Shown one piece after another: positions 11,042 through 19,831 of a stretch of 64,000 nucleotides of DNA (the stretch's first letter is position 1; each line of letters begins with the position of its first letter). The notes beneath the pieces are model-generated. The model was not told the DNA's origin and did no database searches. It saw only the letters and a list, made by a program, of their open reading frames with translations. Source of the DNA: Erythrobacter sp. Alg231-14 (GTDB lineage Bacteria; Pseudomonadota; Alphaproteobacteria; Sphingomonadales; Sphingomonadaceae); contig NZ_LT702999.1 of NCBI RefSeq assembly GCF_900149685.1, positions 2,666,001 to 2,730,000 of the forward strand. Reading direction: 5' to 3'. Position numbers and translations under genes: made by a program.

Positions 11042-11244
11042 AGCTGTGTGTTTCGCCGATGGGTTTGTCAGCAAAGAGCAGCAGGGGAACCGCTCAATCA
11101 GGGGGAATGCCGTAACAATCCATCGAAATGCGACCCTAAGGGCAAGCCTGAAAACGATAACCGGATGGGTCGCGGGCTATCGAAAAAAGGCGTGACCGGA
11201 GGCACTAGGAGGAACGGCCCCCGGCCACGCCAAGTATGCACCCG

Positions 11245-11655
11245 TCAGGCAGCGGGTGCACAAGCTGATGCGGCGCAAGCGCTTGGGGCGCAGGCCGAAG
11301 CTTCACAAGCAGAGGCAGCGCAAGCCGAAGCGGCGCATGCGGATGCAGCACAAGCCGATGCAGCGCACGATGCGGCAGAGGCAGACGCTTCACACGCTGC
11401 TGCGGCGCACGCTTTGGCTGCGCATGCGGCGGCTGCACATGCAGCTGCGGCGCAGGCGGCTTCGCGTTGAGCGCGCGCTTGGCGACGGGCTTCGCGATTG
11501 GCGCGACGTTCTGCTGAACTGGTGTCGATGGAGCGCGGTGCGGAATAACCGCTTGGACCGCATGGTGCGTCTGCCAATGCCGGCGCGCCTGCTGTTGCAG
11601 CCGCCAGTCCACCGGCAACCATCATCATCTTCGCAAGGTTCATAGTAGTAGCCAT
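11245..11655 (-). CDS. Secreted cysteine/alanine pentad-repeat protein, unknown function
   Basis: A 136-residue protein. Residues 1-29 form a signal peptide (hydrophobic stretch, cleavage expected after ALA-DA). An Arg-rich linker follows (about residues 49-65), then a C-terminal half of alternating Cys every five residues: blocks of AAAAC, AAKAC, AASAC, EASAC and APSAC. I count 13 Cys in the array, with one irregular 9-residue spacing. No enzyme motif is visible. Start at ATG 11655 is supported by GGAAGGA eight bases upstream. It lies downstream of a YHS-domain gene, and a metal-binding or thiol role is possible. I do not recognise the family. Confidence 0.7.
   Translation of the reverse strand: MATTMNLAKMMMVAGGLAAATAGAPALADAPCGPSGYSAPRSIDTSSAERRANREARRQARAQREAACAAAACAAAACAAKACAAAACEASASAASCAASACAASACAASACAASACEASACAPSACAASACAPAA
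11248..11458 (-). repeat. 15-bp tandem repeat tract inside the cysteine-repeat gene
   Basis: The DNA consists of variant 15-bp units of GCN-rich codons plus one TGT or TGC per unit, encoding the Cys pentads. It makes long open frames in several other frames and on the other strand, which should not be taken as genes. Such tracts are prone to unit gain and loss. Confidence 0.75.
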
Positions 11656-11722
11656 TTTGAATTTCCTTCCAGAGTGTAATTCTAGTGTCGTATTTGAGGG
11701 GATCGGGTTGTTGTGATCGGGT

Positions 11723-11798
11723 ATTGGCGTCCCAGAAAATCAGACCGGCGCATCAGGGGGGTCAGGGGAGTTGCCGGCCAAAATGCCGGGACGCCAAT
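11723..11798 (-). repeat. Hairpin element 2, related to the element at 12332-12420
   Basis: Terminal arms ATTGGCGTCCC (11723-11733) and GGGACGCCAAT (11788-11798) are perfectly complementary over 11 bp and enclose 54 bases. The interior 11750-11777 aligns with 12343-12376 of the element upstream of the YHS gene. On the minus strand both share CCCCTGAC-N-CCCC followed by CTGA and TGC. There is no T run, so it is not a simple terminator. It lies between the stop of the YHS gene and the start of the Cys-repeat gene. Confidence 0.6.
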
Positions 11799-11808
11799 GG
11801 GGTAAAGC

Positions 11809-12300
11809 TTAATCGCCGAACCGTTTGCCATCGGGCACATTAGCCCAAGCGGGATCGGATTTTGCGATGAAGCCATCAACGTCGCCAAGCCAGGTTTCTT
11901 GGACGTTGCGATTGAAGTTCAAATACAACTTGCCGCCGTGGATTTTATAAAGCGTCGGATCACCCGGTGCGAGCGAGCCGCGGCTCATCGCCCATGCGCA
12001 GTGGCCGCCATATTGTGGGGCGTAGCGATCCGGGTTCTCTTCAAACAAATCGGCGTTTGCTTGGCTGGAAAAGTGGAATTGGGCACCATCATGTTCGACC
12101 ATGAAACGGGCATTGCCCAAAACGGGTGTACCGTTGCCTTGGAAATAGCTGACTGAATCGTAGCCAGAAAGGGCGACCGTGCTGCCTTCGACACCAACAA
12201 ACACGCCACCATCGGCATGCGCAGGTGTGGTCAATGCAATTGGTCCTGCAACCGTAGCGCCGAACGCAGCAGCCGCGAGCATAAGGAATTTAAGTTTCAT
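11809..12300 (-). CDS. Exported YHS-domain protein
   Basis: A 163-residue protein with a cleavable signal peptide (residues 1-29, ending AHA). The rest is a YHS-type domain: SGYDSVSYFQGNGTPVLGNARF, then FHFSSQANADLFEENPDRYAPQYGGHCAWAMSRG, with one conserved Cys. YHS domains are linked to metal handling, but this branch has no assigned activity that I know. Start ATG 12300 follows AGGAGA. A second, lipid-anchored relative lies at 14515-15069. The gene is preceded by hairpin element 1 and followed by element 2 and the Cys-repeat gene. Confidence 0.85.
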   Translation of the reverse strand: MKLKFLMLAAAAFGATVAGPIALTTPAHADGGVFVGVEGSTVALSGYDSVSYFQGNGTPVLGNARFMVEHDGAQFHFSSQANADLFEENPDRYAPQYGGHCAWAMSRGSLAPGDPTLYKIHGGKLYLNFNRNVQETWLGDVDGFIAKSDPAWANVPDGKRFGD

Positions 12301-12331
12301 CGGGGTTCTCCTAAATTTCGTCGTGCTGCGA

Positions 12332-12420
12332 CCACTTGGCTGGCATTCAGGATGGGGCGTCAGGGGTAAGAACCGGATAAGGGGGTTACCGGTCCGGGGG
12401 TCCTGAGAGCCGCCAAGTGG
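12332..12420 (-). repeat. Hairpin element 1 in the 5' leader of the YHS gene
   Basis: Arms CCACTTGGC (12332-12340) and GCCAAGTGG (12412-12420) are perfectly complementary. Inside, TCAGGA (12347-12352) pairs with TCCTGA (12401-12406), and a GGACCGG/CCGGTTC pairing closes an inner loop. On the minus strand this lies 31 bases upstream of the start of the YHS gene, so it would be in its mRNA leader. The C-rich interior is shared with the element at 11723-11798. It could be a structured RNA or a small dispersed repeat; the sequence does not decide. Confidence 0.6.
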
Positions 12421-12691
12421 CCGCGCACATCAAGCAGTTCGCCCGGTCACGCAATTTGGTGACAGGCAACCCAAAAAAAATTCAAAAAAGTTTGCAGAAC
12501 GTCCGAAATCGCTCCGACTGAGAGGGAGATTTTCGGTGCCGAAACGCACGAACACTCGACACGATTGTCGCATTGCGTCAGGATAAATATGCCCGTGGGA
12601 CAACGGGTTTTACAGGCGGTGTGTCGTAGGATGCATACAGCCGGATTGGCGTAAAGCTCGCCCGAAACATACGATACCAAAAGGGGTGCGC

Positions 12692-13849
12692 ATGCGGTTA
12701 TCGGATTGCCACAATATTGATGATTTTCGGAAGTTGGCGAAATCGCGCCTGCCGTTTCCCGTGTTTGATTACATTGATGGGGCAGCCGACGATGAACTGA
12801 CCAAGGCGCGCAACACGCGCAGTTACGATGGCGTCGATCTGGTCCCGGATGTTTTGGCCGGCGTGGCGGATATCGACACCTCCTGCACGATCCTTGGCCG
12901 CAAAAGCGCCCTGCCCCTGATGCTGTCTCCCACCGCGGTGCAACGCGCCTTTCATTGGCAAGGCGAAACCGCCGTCGCAAAAGCAGCGGAGAAATTCGGG
13001 TTGTGGTTTGGCATATCCAGCCTCGCAACCCGCAGCATCGAAGACATCGCCGCTATGACCAGCGGCCCAAAATTGTTCCAATTGTATGTCCATAAAGACA
13101 CCGGATTGAACACGAACATGATCGAACGGTGTCAGGCATCGGGCTTTGACGCATTGGCCTTGACCGTGGACACCATCGTTTCCGGCAAGCGGGAACGGTG
13201 TTTGCGCAGCGGTTTCACCACCCCGCCCCGTTTCACTCCGGCCAGCATCTTGAGTTACGCAACACGCCCGCAATGGACGCTGGATTATCTCTTCCGCGAA
13301 AAATTCAGCCTGCCCAACCTCGACACCCATGTCAGCGAAGGATCGAGCAAAGCGGTCAGCATCGCGGAATATTTCAACACAATGTTGGACACTTCGATGG
13401 ATTGGGATACCGCCGCCGCCATTCGCCAACAATGGGGTGGCACTTTCGTCTTGAAAGGCGTGATGAGTGCCGGAGACGCACGCCGCGCGGTCGAAATCGG
13501 CGCGGATGCGATCATGATTTCCAACCATGGTGGACGCCAATTGGACGGCAGCCGGGCCCCCTATGATCAATTACCCGAAATCGTCGATGCGGTTGGCGGT
13601 GAGATCGAAATCATCTGCGATGGTGGGATTCGTCGTGGCACTCATGCGCTAAAGGCCATGTGCTCTGGCGCCACCGCCGCGTCGGGCGGTCGATTGTACC
13701 TTTATGCCCTGGCCGCAGCGGGTCAGGACGGGGTCGAGCGAGCCTTGGCCATTTTGAAGGATGAAATCGAACGCGGCATGCGATTGATGGGGGTTACCCA
13801 AGTCGATCAATTGACGAATGACCGCATTCGGCAAAGGACCCTGTTATGA
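12692..13849 (+). CDS. lldD: FMN-dependent alpha-hydroxy-acid dehydrogenase (L-lactate dehydrogenase type)
   Basis: A TIM-barrel flavoenzyme of 385 residues that oxidises an L-2-hydroxy acid, probably L-lactate, to the keto acid. It carries the N-terminal FPVFDYIDGAADDE, FQLYVHKD, LTVDTIVSGKRERCLR, and the active-site ISNHGGRQLDG near residue 277 with its catalytic His and Arg. ICDGGIRRG and GGRLYLYALA bind the FMN phosphate. GTG 12686 is possible, but ATG 12692 is preferred. It stands alone. The substrate could also be another 2-hydroxy acid, so the symbol is tentative. Confidence 0.88.
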   Translation: MRLSDCHNIDDFRKLAKSRLPFPVFDYIDGAADDELTKARNTRSYDGVDLVPDVLAGVADIDTSCTILGRKSALPLMLSPTAVQRAFHWQGETAVAKAAEKFGLWFGISSLATRSIEDIAAMTSGPKLFQLYVHKDTGLNTNMIERCQASGFDALALTVDTIVSGKRERCLRSGFTTPPRFTPASILSYATRPQWTLDYLFREKFSLPNLDTHVSEGSSKAVSIAEYFNTMLDTSMDWDTAAAIRQQWGGTFVLKGVMSAGDARRAVEIGADAIMISNHGGRQLDGSRAPYDQLPEIVDAVGGEIEIICDGGIRRGTHALKAMCSGATAASGGRLYLYALAAAGQDGVERALAILKDEIERGMRLMGVTQVDQLTNDRIRQRTLL

Positions 13850-13925
13850 ATACGGGGCCTGTCATTAAGTTGCAAAGTTCCTTTGGCCTTAGCATATCCA
13901 TCAACGTGAGCCGGTGGGATCATCA

Positions 13926-14393
13926 ATGAACACGCGATTTGTTTTAGTGTCCGTCAGCGCGCTGATTGCGCTTACTGGGTGCAGCGCAACCGAAACGCCC
14001 GACGCAACCAGCGAAGCGGATGCATTCGCCGCGCGCATCAACGGCGAAACTCCAGCGCAAGCCAGCACATCGACTGCATCGTCGGATCAGGCCTATGCCC
14101 CGCCCCCACCCACAACTGCGCCGCCGCGAACAAACGCCGCACCTGGCGCGTTTGCGCCTGGCACCGCGACGGATCCCGCCAGCGCAACATGCAACGCCAA
14201 CAAAATGGGTCCATTTATGGGGCGGCTTGCGGATGAGGCAACGCGCGCAAACATCCTGAGCGCCGCCGCCGGTGCCGCCGATGTCCGATTTATCGAAGCG
14301 GGCAGCCTGTATATCCGCCCGGATTCATCCAATCCGCGTTTGAACATCATGTTGGACGTGCAAGGCATCATCCGGGACGCCCGCTGCGGGTAA
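13926..14393 (+). CDS. Lipoprotein with I78-type peptidase inhibitor domain
   Basis: A 155-residue lipoprotein with lipobox LTGC at about residues 16-19. A low-complexity Ala/Pro/Thr/Ser linker follows (about residues 25-75), then a compact C-terminal domain with DVRFIEAGSLYIRP, RLNIMLDVQGIIRDARCG and an upstream Cys. That order matches the I78 peptidase inhibitor family, small periplasmic inhibitors of serine proteases. ATG 13926 is preferred over 13914, because the Met-Asn-Thr-Arg start gives a normal signal sequence. It ends before a bidirectional terminator. Confidence 0.75.
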   Translation: MNTRFVLVSVSALIALTGCSATETPDATSEADAFAARINGETPAQASTSTASSDQAYAPPPPTTAPPRTNAAPGAFAPGTATDPASATCNANKMGPFMGRLADEATRANILSAAAGAADVRFIEAGSLYIRPDSSNPRLNIMLDVQGIIRDARCG

Positions 14394-14452
14394 CGCGCGC
14401 GCCGCAATGCGCCAATTGCGAACAGGCCCAAGAATGAATTGGGGCCTAAACG

Positions 14453-14491
14453 AAAACGCCCCCGTCACTCTGTCGAGCAACGGGGGCGTTT
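14453..14491. terminator. Bidirectional terminator between convergent genes
   Basis: Stem CGCCCCCGT (14457-14465) with ACGGGGGCG (14480-14488), preceded by AAAA and followed by TTT, so it can work in both directions. It lies between the I78 lipoprotein gene (+) and the YHS lipoprotein gene (-). A weaker hairpin (AGGCCC-AA with TT-GGGGCCT) lies just before it at 14424-14447. Confidence 0.8.
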
Positions 14492-14514
14492 CGCACATCT
14501 AAGATCAACTCAGA

Positions 14515-15069
14515 TTAATCTTGGTAATGCTCGCTTGCATCATGTGTTGGGTAATTGGTGTCACCGCTGGCGATGAAGCCTGGGATGTCTTTTTGCCAAT
14601 TGCCTTGAACGCTTTCGTTGAAGTTCAAGTAGAGCGTGCCGTCGACGATCTCGTAAACTTCTGGATCACCTGGTGCCAACGCGTCATTGGCGCCGATGGC
14701 CCATGCGCAATACCCGCCATAAGCAGGGGCATATTTGGCTGGCTCTTCAATGAAAGCTTGGGCGTTTGCTTCGCTGGCAAACCGGTAATCAAAACCTTCG
14801 TAACGCACGGTGAATTCTTCGGCGCCAACAACGGGAACGCCGTCATCGGTGAAGTAGCTGACAACGTCGTAACCAGAAACGGCCAACGTGTCGGCTTTCG
14901 CTTTGCGATAGATTGGGCCAACCGGTTCACCACCGAGATCGGCAAACAATGCTGTTTCGGTTGCTTCGGCTACCATGCTGTCGCCTTCAGGTGCAGCTTC
15001 GGTACCGCAAGCAGCAAGAGTTGCCATCAAAGCGATGGCGGTCATGGGGGCAAAAATTGATTTCTTCAT
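14515..15069 (-). CDS. YHS-domain lipoprotein
   Basis: A 184-residue lipoprotein: signal peptide with lipobox LAAC (about residues 16-19), a short acidic linker, then a YHS-type domain like that of the protein at 11809-12300. It shows VSGYDVVSYFTDDGVPVVGAEEF, FASEANAQAFIEEPAKYAPAYGGYCAWA, and LYLNFNESVQGNW. The open frame runs to 15261, but ATG 15069 has a perfect AGGAGG upstream and gives the lipoprotein signal. The membrane-anchored and soluble forms together suggest a periplasmic role. Confidence 0.87.
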   Translation of the reverse strand: MKKSIFAPMTAIALMATLAACGTEAAPEGDSMVAEATETALFADLGGEPVGPIYRKAKADTLAVSGYDVVSYFTDDGVPVVGAEEFTVRYEGFDYRFASEANAQAFIEEPAKYAPAYGGYCAWAIGANDALAPGDPEVYEIVDGTLYLNFNESVQGNWQKDIPGFIASGDTNYPTHDASEHYQD

Positions 15070-15406
15070 GGGGTAGTCCTCCTTAAAAACTGATAGTCCC
15101 GACTGGCTGCCTATGGCCGTATCGCCGGTAACATTGGGCAATTCGCGCGGTGCGAATGAATGGTTACACCCAATTTCACAAATTCGGAATGGAAACGATT
15201 TTGTGCGCAATTTCCTCCCCGGCTTGCGCTGCGCAGAATAATAGGCAAAGACTGTCGCCATGGCTTATCGCACAACACTCCTTCTACGACTTATGCGCCC
15301 TTGGGCGGTCTAGGGTTCTGCGCGAGAGTATAGCGGGCCCCATTCGTTCAAGGGTTTCGAAACGCTTCACTTCTCACAAGTTATTTTAAGAGCAAGAGCC
15401 AGTTCC
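15070..15406. other. Intergenic region between YHS lipoprotein and leuA
   Basis: A 337-base spacer that must hold divergent promoters for the YHS lipoprotein and leuA. Apart from the leucine-rich leader peptide at 15260-15313 and the AGGAGG of the YHS gene, I see no further gene. The longer open frame across it on the plus strand (15150-15389) has no protein-like composition. Confidence 0.5.
15260..15313 (+). CDS. leuA leader peptide
   Basis: A 17-codon frame reading M A Y R T T L L L R L M R P W A V, then TAG, 93 bases upstream of leuA. The run CTC CTT CTA CGA CTT gives four Leu codons within five, as expected of a leucine-responsive leader. CCCTTG at 15298-15303 could pair with CAAGGG at 15349-15354, but I see no terminator with a T run before leuA, so the mechanism is open. 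Its role is inferred. Confidence 0.65.
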   Translation: MAYRTTLLLRLMRPWAV

Positions 15407-17074
15407 ATGCTGAAACAGCCTTCGACCAAGTACCGCCCATTTCCGCAAATCAACCTGCCCGATCGCCAATGGCCAAGCCGCGTCATCGACCGTGCGCCGC
15501 GCTGGCTCTCAACCGATTTGCGCGACGGCAACCAATCGATCATCGACCCTATGGACGCGGTGAAGAAACGCCGTTTCTTTGACCTTCTAGTCGAAATCGG
15601 CGTGAAAGAGATTGAGGTCGGCTTTCCCAGCGCGGGCGCAACGGAATTCGACTTTATTTCCGGCCTCGTCCAATCGGGCGCGATCCCCGACGATGTAACC
15701 GTCCAAGTGCTCACGCAATCGCGCGAGGATTTGATCAAGACCAGTTTTGAAAGCTTGACCGGTGCGCGCGCAGCGATTGTGCACCTTTACAACGCAGTCA
15801 GCCCGGCGTGGCGCGACATTGTGTTCCGCATGTCAAAATCTGAGGTGCGCGACATCGCCATCGCTGGGGCAACAGTTATGCGCGACGAAGCCGCCAAACG
15901 CCCCGAAACCGAATGGCATTTCCAATATTCGCCCGAAACATTTTCAACCGCAGAGATTGATTTCAGCATCGATGTTTGCGCGGCGGTTATGGAGGTTTTG
16001 AAACCGACACCGGATAAGCCCATAATCTTGAACCTGCCCGCCACGGTTGAGGCAGCGACCCCCAACATCTACGCCGATCAGATCGAATATTTCTGTCGCA
16101 ACCTGCCCAATCGCGAAAGCGCGATCATATCGCTCCACACGCACAATGATCGCGGCACCGGCGTCGCGGCGGCAGAGCTGGGATTGATGGCGGGCGCGGA
16201 CCGGGTTGAAGGATGCCTGTTCGGCAATGGCGAGCGCACGGGCAATTGTTGCCTCGTGACAATGGGCCTCAACCTGTACACGCAAGGCGTTGATCCAAAG
16301 CTTGATTTTTCTGACATCGATCGCGTGATTGAGACGGTCGAATATTGCAACGACTTGCCCGTGCACCAACGCCACCCTTACGGCGGTGAATTGGTCTACA
16401 CCGCCTTTTCCGGCAGCCACCAAGACGCGATCAAAAAGGGTTTCGAAGCACGCGGGACGCAGAATGATGAAACTTGGCGCGTGCCATACCTGCCCATCGA
16501 TCCGGCCGATCTGGGCCGCAATTACGAAGCGGTCATCCGCGTCAATTCGCAAAGCGGCAAAGGCGGATTTGCTTGGGTTCTGGAACAGGATCAGGGTCTC
16601 AAACTGCCCAAAGCGATGCAGGCCGATTTCTCGCGCCGTGTCCAAACATTGGCCGACGAATTGGGCCGTGAACTGAATGCGGCCGACATTTGGGACGCGT
16701 TCAAGGCGACCTATCACGTCCAAACGCCGGACAAATATTTCCAGCTGGTCGACTACGAAGAAAGCCGTGCGGCAGACGGCACCCGCCTGTTCGCCGGAAA
16801 AATCGCAGTCGATGGCGGGGAGCAAAGCGTCTCTGGACGGGGCAACGGCCTCATTTCAAGCGTGGTGACCACGATCGAGGAGGCCTTTGATCTGGATATC
16901 AAAGTTCTCGACTACACAGAGCATGCTTTGGGTTCGGGACGCGATGCGCGCGCCGCCGCCTATCTGAAATGCGAAAGCGGCGACCGGGTAATCTGGGGAT
17001 GCGGCATCGACGAAGACGTCGCCACCGCCAGCGTGCGCGCCGTTCTAAGCGCAGCGAATTCGGCAGTGGGATAA
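15407..17074 (+). CDS. leuA: 2-isopropylmalate synthase
   Basis: Condenses acetyl-CoA with 2-oxoisovalerate, the committed step of leucine synthesis. It has 555 residues, the longer form with the C-terminal leucine-binding regulatory domain. The N-terminal [13 protein letters not shown] holds the metal/catalytic DLRDGNQ motif, [18 protein letters not shown] (about residue 244) holds the HxH metal ligands, and [18 protein letters not shown] follows. The C-terminal domain has [21 protein letters not shown] and ends in a catalytic-regulatory fold. A leader peptide upstream suggests leucine control. The serine hydrolase gene starts one base after its stop. Confidence 0.96.
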   Translation: MLKQPSTKYRPFPQINLPDRQWPSRVIDRAPRWLSTDLRDGNQSIIDPMDAVKKRRFFDLLVEIGVKEIEVGFPSAGATEFDFISGLVQSGAIPDDVTVQVLTQSREDLIKTSFESLTGARAAIVHLYNAVSPAWRDIVFRMSKSEVRDIAIAGATVMRDEAAKRPETEWHFQYSPETFSTAEIDFSIDVCAAVMEVLKPTPDKPIILNLPATVEAATPNIYADQIEYFCRNLPNRESAIISLHTHNDRGTGVAAAELGLMAGADRVEGCLFGNGERTGNCCLVTMGLNLYTQGVDPKLDFSDIDRVIETVEYCNDLPVHQRHPYGGELVYTAFSGSHQDAIKKGFEARGTQNDETWRVPYLPIDPADLGRNYEAVIRVNSQSGKGGFAWVLEQDQGLKLPKAMQADFSRRVQTLADELGRELNAADIWDAFKATYHVQTPDKYFQLVDYEESRAADGTRLFAGKIAVDGGEQSVSGRGNGLISSVVTTIEEAFDLDIKVLDYTEHALGSGRDARAAAYLKCESGDRVIWGCGIDEDVATASVRAVLSAANSAVG

Positions 17075-17075
17075 G

Positions 17076-18254
17076 ATGTCAAAGGCCAAGGGATGCATTC
17101 TTGCCGGATTGGCAATAATCGCGCTGATCACCTCGGCCTTCATAATAGCCGGATTGATTGAGCCGTCTGTTGATCCAGAATTCGAAGAAAACCTAACCCA
17201 AAGTCCGCCGATCGGCGTTCCAAATCTCATCGCAATAGAGGCAGAAAAACTCGGCGTAACGGCGATGGCTGTTACAGTGCTCAATGGTGATACCGAACGG
17301 CAAACCCATTACTTTGGCCGGGCACATGCAGACGGATTGATGCAATTGGCCAGCCTTTCTAAGGTCGTTTCCGCGACCGTGATCCTGATGGTCGCGGATC
17401 AAAAAGATGTCGGGATAGACGATGATATCCGCGCGCAAATTGTCTCAATCGACATCGCGGCGCTTGCTGGCGGCGATCGGCCAGTCACTCTCCGTCAGCT
17501 TCTTTCCCACACAACCGGGGCATCGCAATCTGGCTATCCCGGTTATCCGCGCAATGGCGATGTTCCCACCCCTGCTCAGGTCATCGGATCGCCACCTCGC
17601 TTCTTTGAATTCTCTTTGGAATTTGACGGCACGCCCGGCAAATTCCGCTATTCAGGCGGCGGATATACGATCGCGCAATTGTGGGTGGAAGATGTCACTG
17701 GCAAGAGCTTTGAGGTGGCGGCCCAAGACATGCTCTTTGGCCCGCTGCGTATGGAGCAATCCACCTTTGCACAGTCCAGCGATCCCGACGATTTCGCTCC
17801 CTATGCAATCATCGGCGCAGACAGTGGTTTTGCCCCGACCCAAGGGGTCTTCAGCTCACTTGAAGACAGCTGGCACATCTATCCAGAAAAAGCGGCCGCC
17901 GGCCTTTGGTCAACATCAAATGACTACGCCAGTTTTGTAACGGCCTTGCTGGATTCAGCAGCAGGCGTTGAAAACCCAATACCCAGCGCAATTGCGCAGG
18001 CAATGATCACACCGGAAGCCGAAACCGATTTCGCGCCAAATATGCACTATGGCATGGGCGTGATGCTGTCTTTAGACGACAACAGAGACGCCCAAGAAGT
18101 ATGGCACACAGGCGCAAATGCGGGCTATCGCTCCATCTTCATCGCGCGCCCTGCCACCAACGAAACGCCGCGCCGGGTCGTCGTGGTTACATCGAACACT
18201 GCATCCGCGGCTTATCTGAACAGAGCGACTGCGACTGCTTTGATCGAACGCTGA
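17076..18254 (+). CDS. Serine hydrolase of the beta-lactamase / class C family
   Basis: A 392-residue protein with an N-terminal membrane anchor or signal (residues 8-28). It has the class C-like SxxK motif as SLSK (about residues 93-96), a Tyr-containing second motif YSGGGY, and HTGANAGYRSIF as the likely third motif. Members include D-aminopeptidases, esterases and penicillin-binding-protein-like enzymes; resistance activity should not be assumed. It starts directly after leuA and may be co-transcribed with it, though no functional link is known. Substrate unknown. Confidence 0.85.
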   Translation: MSKAKGCILAGLAIIALITSAFIIAGLIEPSVDPEFEENLTQSPPIGVPNLIAIEAEKLGVTAMAVTVLNGDTERQTHYFGRAHADGLMQLASLSKVVSATVILMVADQKDVGIDDDIRAQIVSIDIAALAGGDRPVTLRQLLSHTTGASQSGYPGYPRNGDVPTPAQVIGSPPRFFEFSLEFDGTPGKFRYSGGGYTIAQLWVEDVTGKSFEVAAQDMLFGPLRMEQSTFAQSSDPDDFAPYAIIGADSGFAPTQGVFSSLEDSWHIYPEKAAAGLWSTSNDYASFVTALLDSAAGVENPIPSAIAQAMITPEAETDFAPNMHYGMGVMLSLDDNRDAQEVWHTGANAGYRSIFIARPATNETPRRVVVVTSNTASAAYLNRATATALIER

Positions 18255-18380
18255 GCAGAGCGCGCAAACCTGCTCCAACTTCATCGTGGTAAGTGGCTAA
18301 CTCCAGGACTCCCCGCCGCAATTGAACCGAGGTTTGTTAAAGCCACCCTTGTAGGCTACCCCACCGCCATTGGGGGATTG

Positions 18381-19676
18381 ATGACAAAAAAATTGGAGCC
18401 ACCTCGCGTGGTTGGCACTCTTGGGGCGAGTCTGCTTAACCTCAATGGGATGATCGGTGCCGGCATCTTTGCCCTGCCCGCATTGCTCTATGTTGGTCTT
18501 GGCAATTTTGCGCCTTGGGCAATTTTGTTGTTTGCCATTCCCACGGCGTGTTTGGCGGTTGCCGCGTGCAAATTATCGACCTTGTTCGATGAGTCCGGCG
18601 GGGCACAGCTCTATGTCGAAACGGCCCTGGGCAAATTCACCGGGTTTCAGGTGGGCTGGTTCGTAATTTGCGCCAGCAGCACTGGCAGAGCGGCGAATTT
18701 CCACGTGTTGGTTTCCTATCTGGCCGCATTGTTCCCGGTTTTTGGTGGACCGGTCGTTCACCTTGTGACGGTTGTTGCCTGCATCGCCATCACCACCGGC
18801 CTGTGCGTTGTTGGGACGAAACGTTCGGTAGGCGGACTGGGCGTGGGAACCGTGTTAAAACTCGGTCCGCTGTTCCTGCTTTGCGCGGTGGGATTGGCCA
18901 CCAATGGCGTGCCCCTTACCGCCGAATTGCCGACATTCACCGGGCTTGAATCGGTTGCGCTGTTGATCGCCTACGCCTTTTCCGGTTTTGGAGCATCCAT
19001 CGGATCAGCCGGCGAGACAAAGAACCCGCGCGTCACCATCTATCGCTCCGTCATTGTTGCGCTGGTTGGCGTCGCGGTCATCTATGCGATCATCATGTGG
19101 GCCTATATCGCCATCGGCCCAGAGGTCGGGGACGGCGATATCCCCCTCGCCGCGGCGGCGCAAAAATTGTTTGGCGATTGGGGCGCTTTGATGATCAGCG
19201 TCGCAGCAGTTTTCTCTATCGCCACCAATCAATTGGCCGGCTTTATCGCGTTCCCACGCATATTGTATGGCATGGGCGAAAGCGGGCTCCTCCCGAGATT
19301 TTTTGCCCATGTATCGCCGCGCTTTCTGACGCCGGACTACGCAATTTTGTCGTTTGGAGCATTCGTGGCGTTGATCGCCGTAACCGGAACCTTCGCGACA
19401 CTGGCGACGTTGTTGGTCGCCGTGGAACAGATCATTTTCGTCCTCGTCCTGATATCGTTTGGCGTTTTGTGGCGCAGCAACTTTCGCGGACTTAAGGATG
19501 CGACCGGCCCGGTTTGGCTGATCATCTTACCCGTTGCAGTGGCCATGATCGTTTGGTTGTCGATACAGATTCCAGCAAGCGCGGTTCTATCGACAATGGG
19601 TATGATCGCGATTGGCGCAGCGCTGTACTGGCTGGCACAGGCAGGCGTGAGACGGCAGGCGTCTGAGCTTTTGTGA
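18381..19676 (+). CDS. APC-superfamily amino acid permease
   Basis: A 431-residue membrane protein with about 12 predicted helices. The N-terminal LLNLNGMIGAGIFALPALLY is the unwound helix 1 substrate segment of the APC fold, and YAFSGFGASIGSAGETKNPR is the typical helix 6 region. It probably exchanges or imports amino acids; the specificity cannot be read. TTG 18378 lies directly before ATG 18381; I use the ATG. It stands alone between the serine hydrolase and the curlin-like gene. Confidence 0.88.
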   Translation: MTKKLEPPRVVGTLGASLLNLNGMIGAGIFALPALLYVGLGNFAPWAILLFAIPTACLAVAACKLSTLFDESGGAQLYVETALGKFTGFQVGWFVICASSTGRAANFHVLVSYLAALFPVFGGPVVHLVTVVACIAITTGLCVVGTKRSVGGLGVGTVLKLGPLFLLCAVGLATNGVPLTAELPTFTGLESVALLIAYAFSGFGASIGSAGETKNPRVTIYRSVIVALVGVAVIYAIIMWAYIAIGPEVGDGDIPLAAAAQKLFGDWGALMISVAAVFSIATNQLAGFIAFPRILYGMGESGLLPRFFAHVSPRFLTPDYAILSFGAFVALIAVTGTFATLATLLVAVEQIIFVLVLISFGVLWRSNFRGLKDATGPVWLIILPVAVAMIVWLSIQIPASAVLSTMGMIAIGAALYWLAQAGVRRQASELL

Positions 19677-19831
19677 GAATTGGTCAGGTGTTGAACAAAC
19701 CAACGCCTAAACCACATAACCGCAACAACATCACCCAATCGCAAACGTGACGTTCCGTTACCGACCCAATTGCGAACGGCCACCCGGTCTGAGTGGGACA
19801 CTAAGCGTCAAAAAACGACTTTGTCATGCGC

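Noticed and set aside
10886-11645. Plus-strand frames through the Cys-repeat tract (ending in Ala/Glu- or Arg/Lys-rich repeats)
   Set aside because: They are the antisense of the 15-bp repeat. Only the minus-strand frame has a signal peptide and a Shine-Dalgarno.
11723-11798. Hairpin element 2 as an insertion-sequence end or attachment site
   Set aside because: It has inverted ends, but no transposase, target duplication or tRNA is next to it.
17076-18254. Antibiotic-resistance beta-lactamase
   Set aside because: SxxK-type serine hydrolases are widespread with peptidase or esterase roles; the gene lacks context or motifs that would show lactamase activity.
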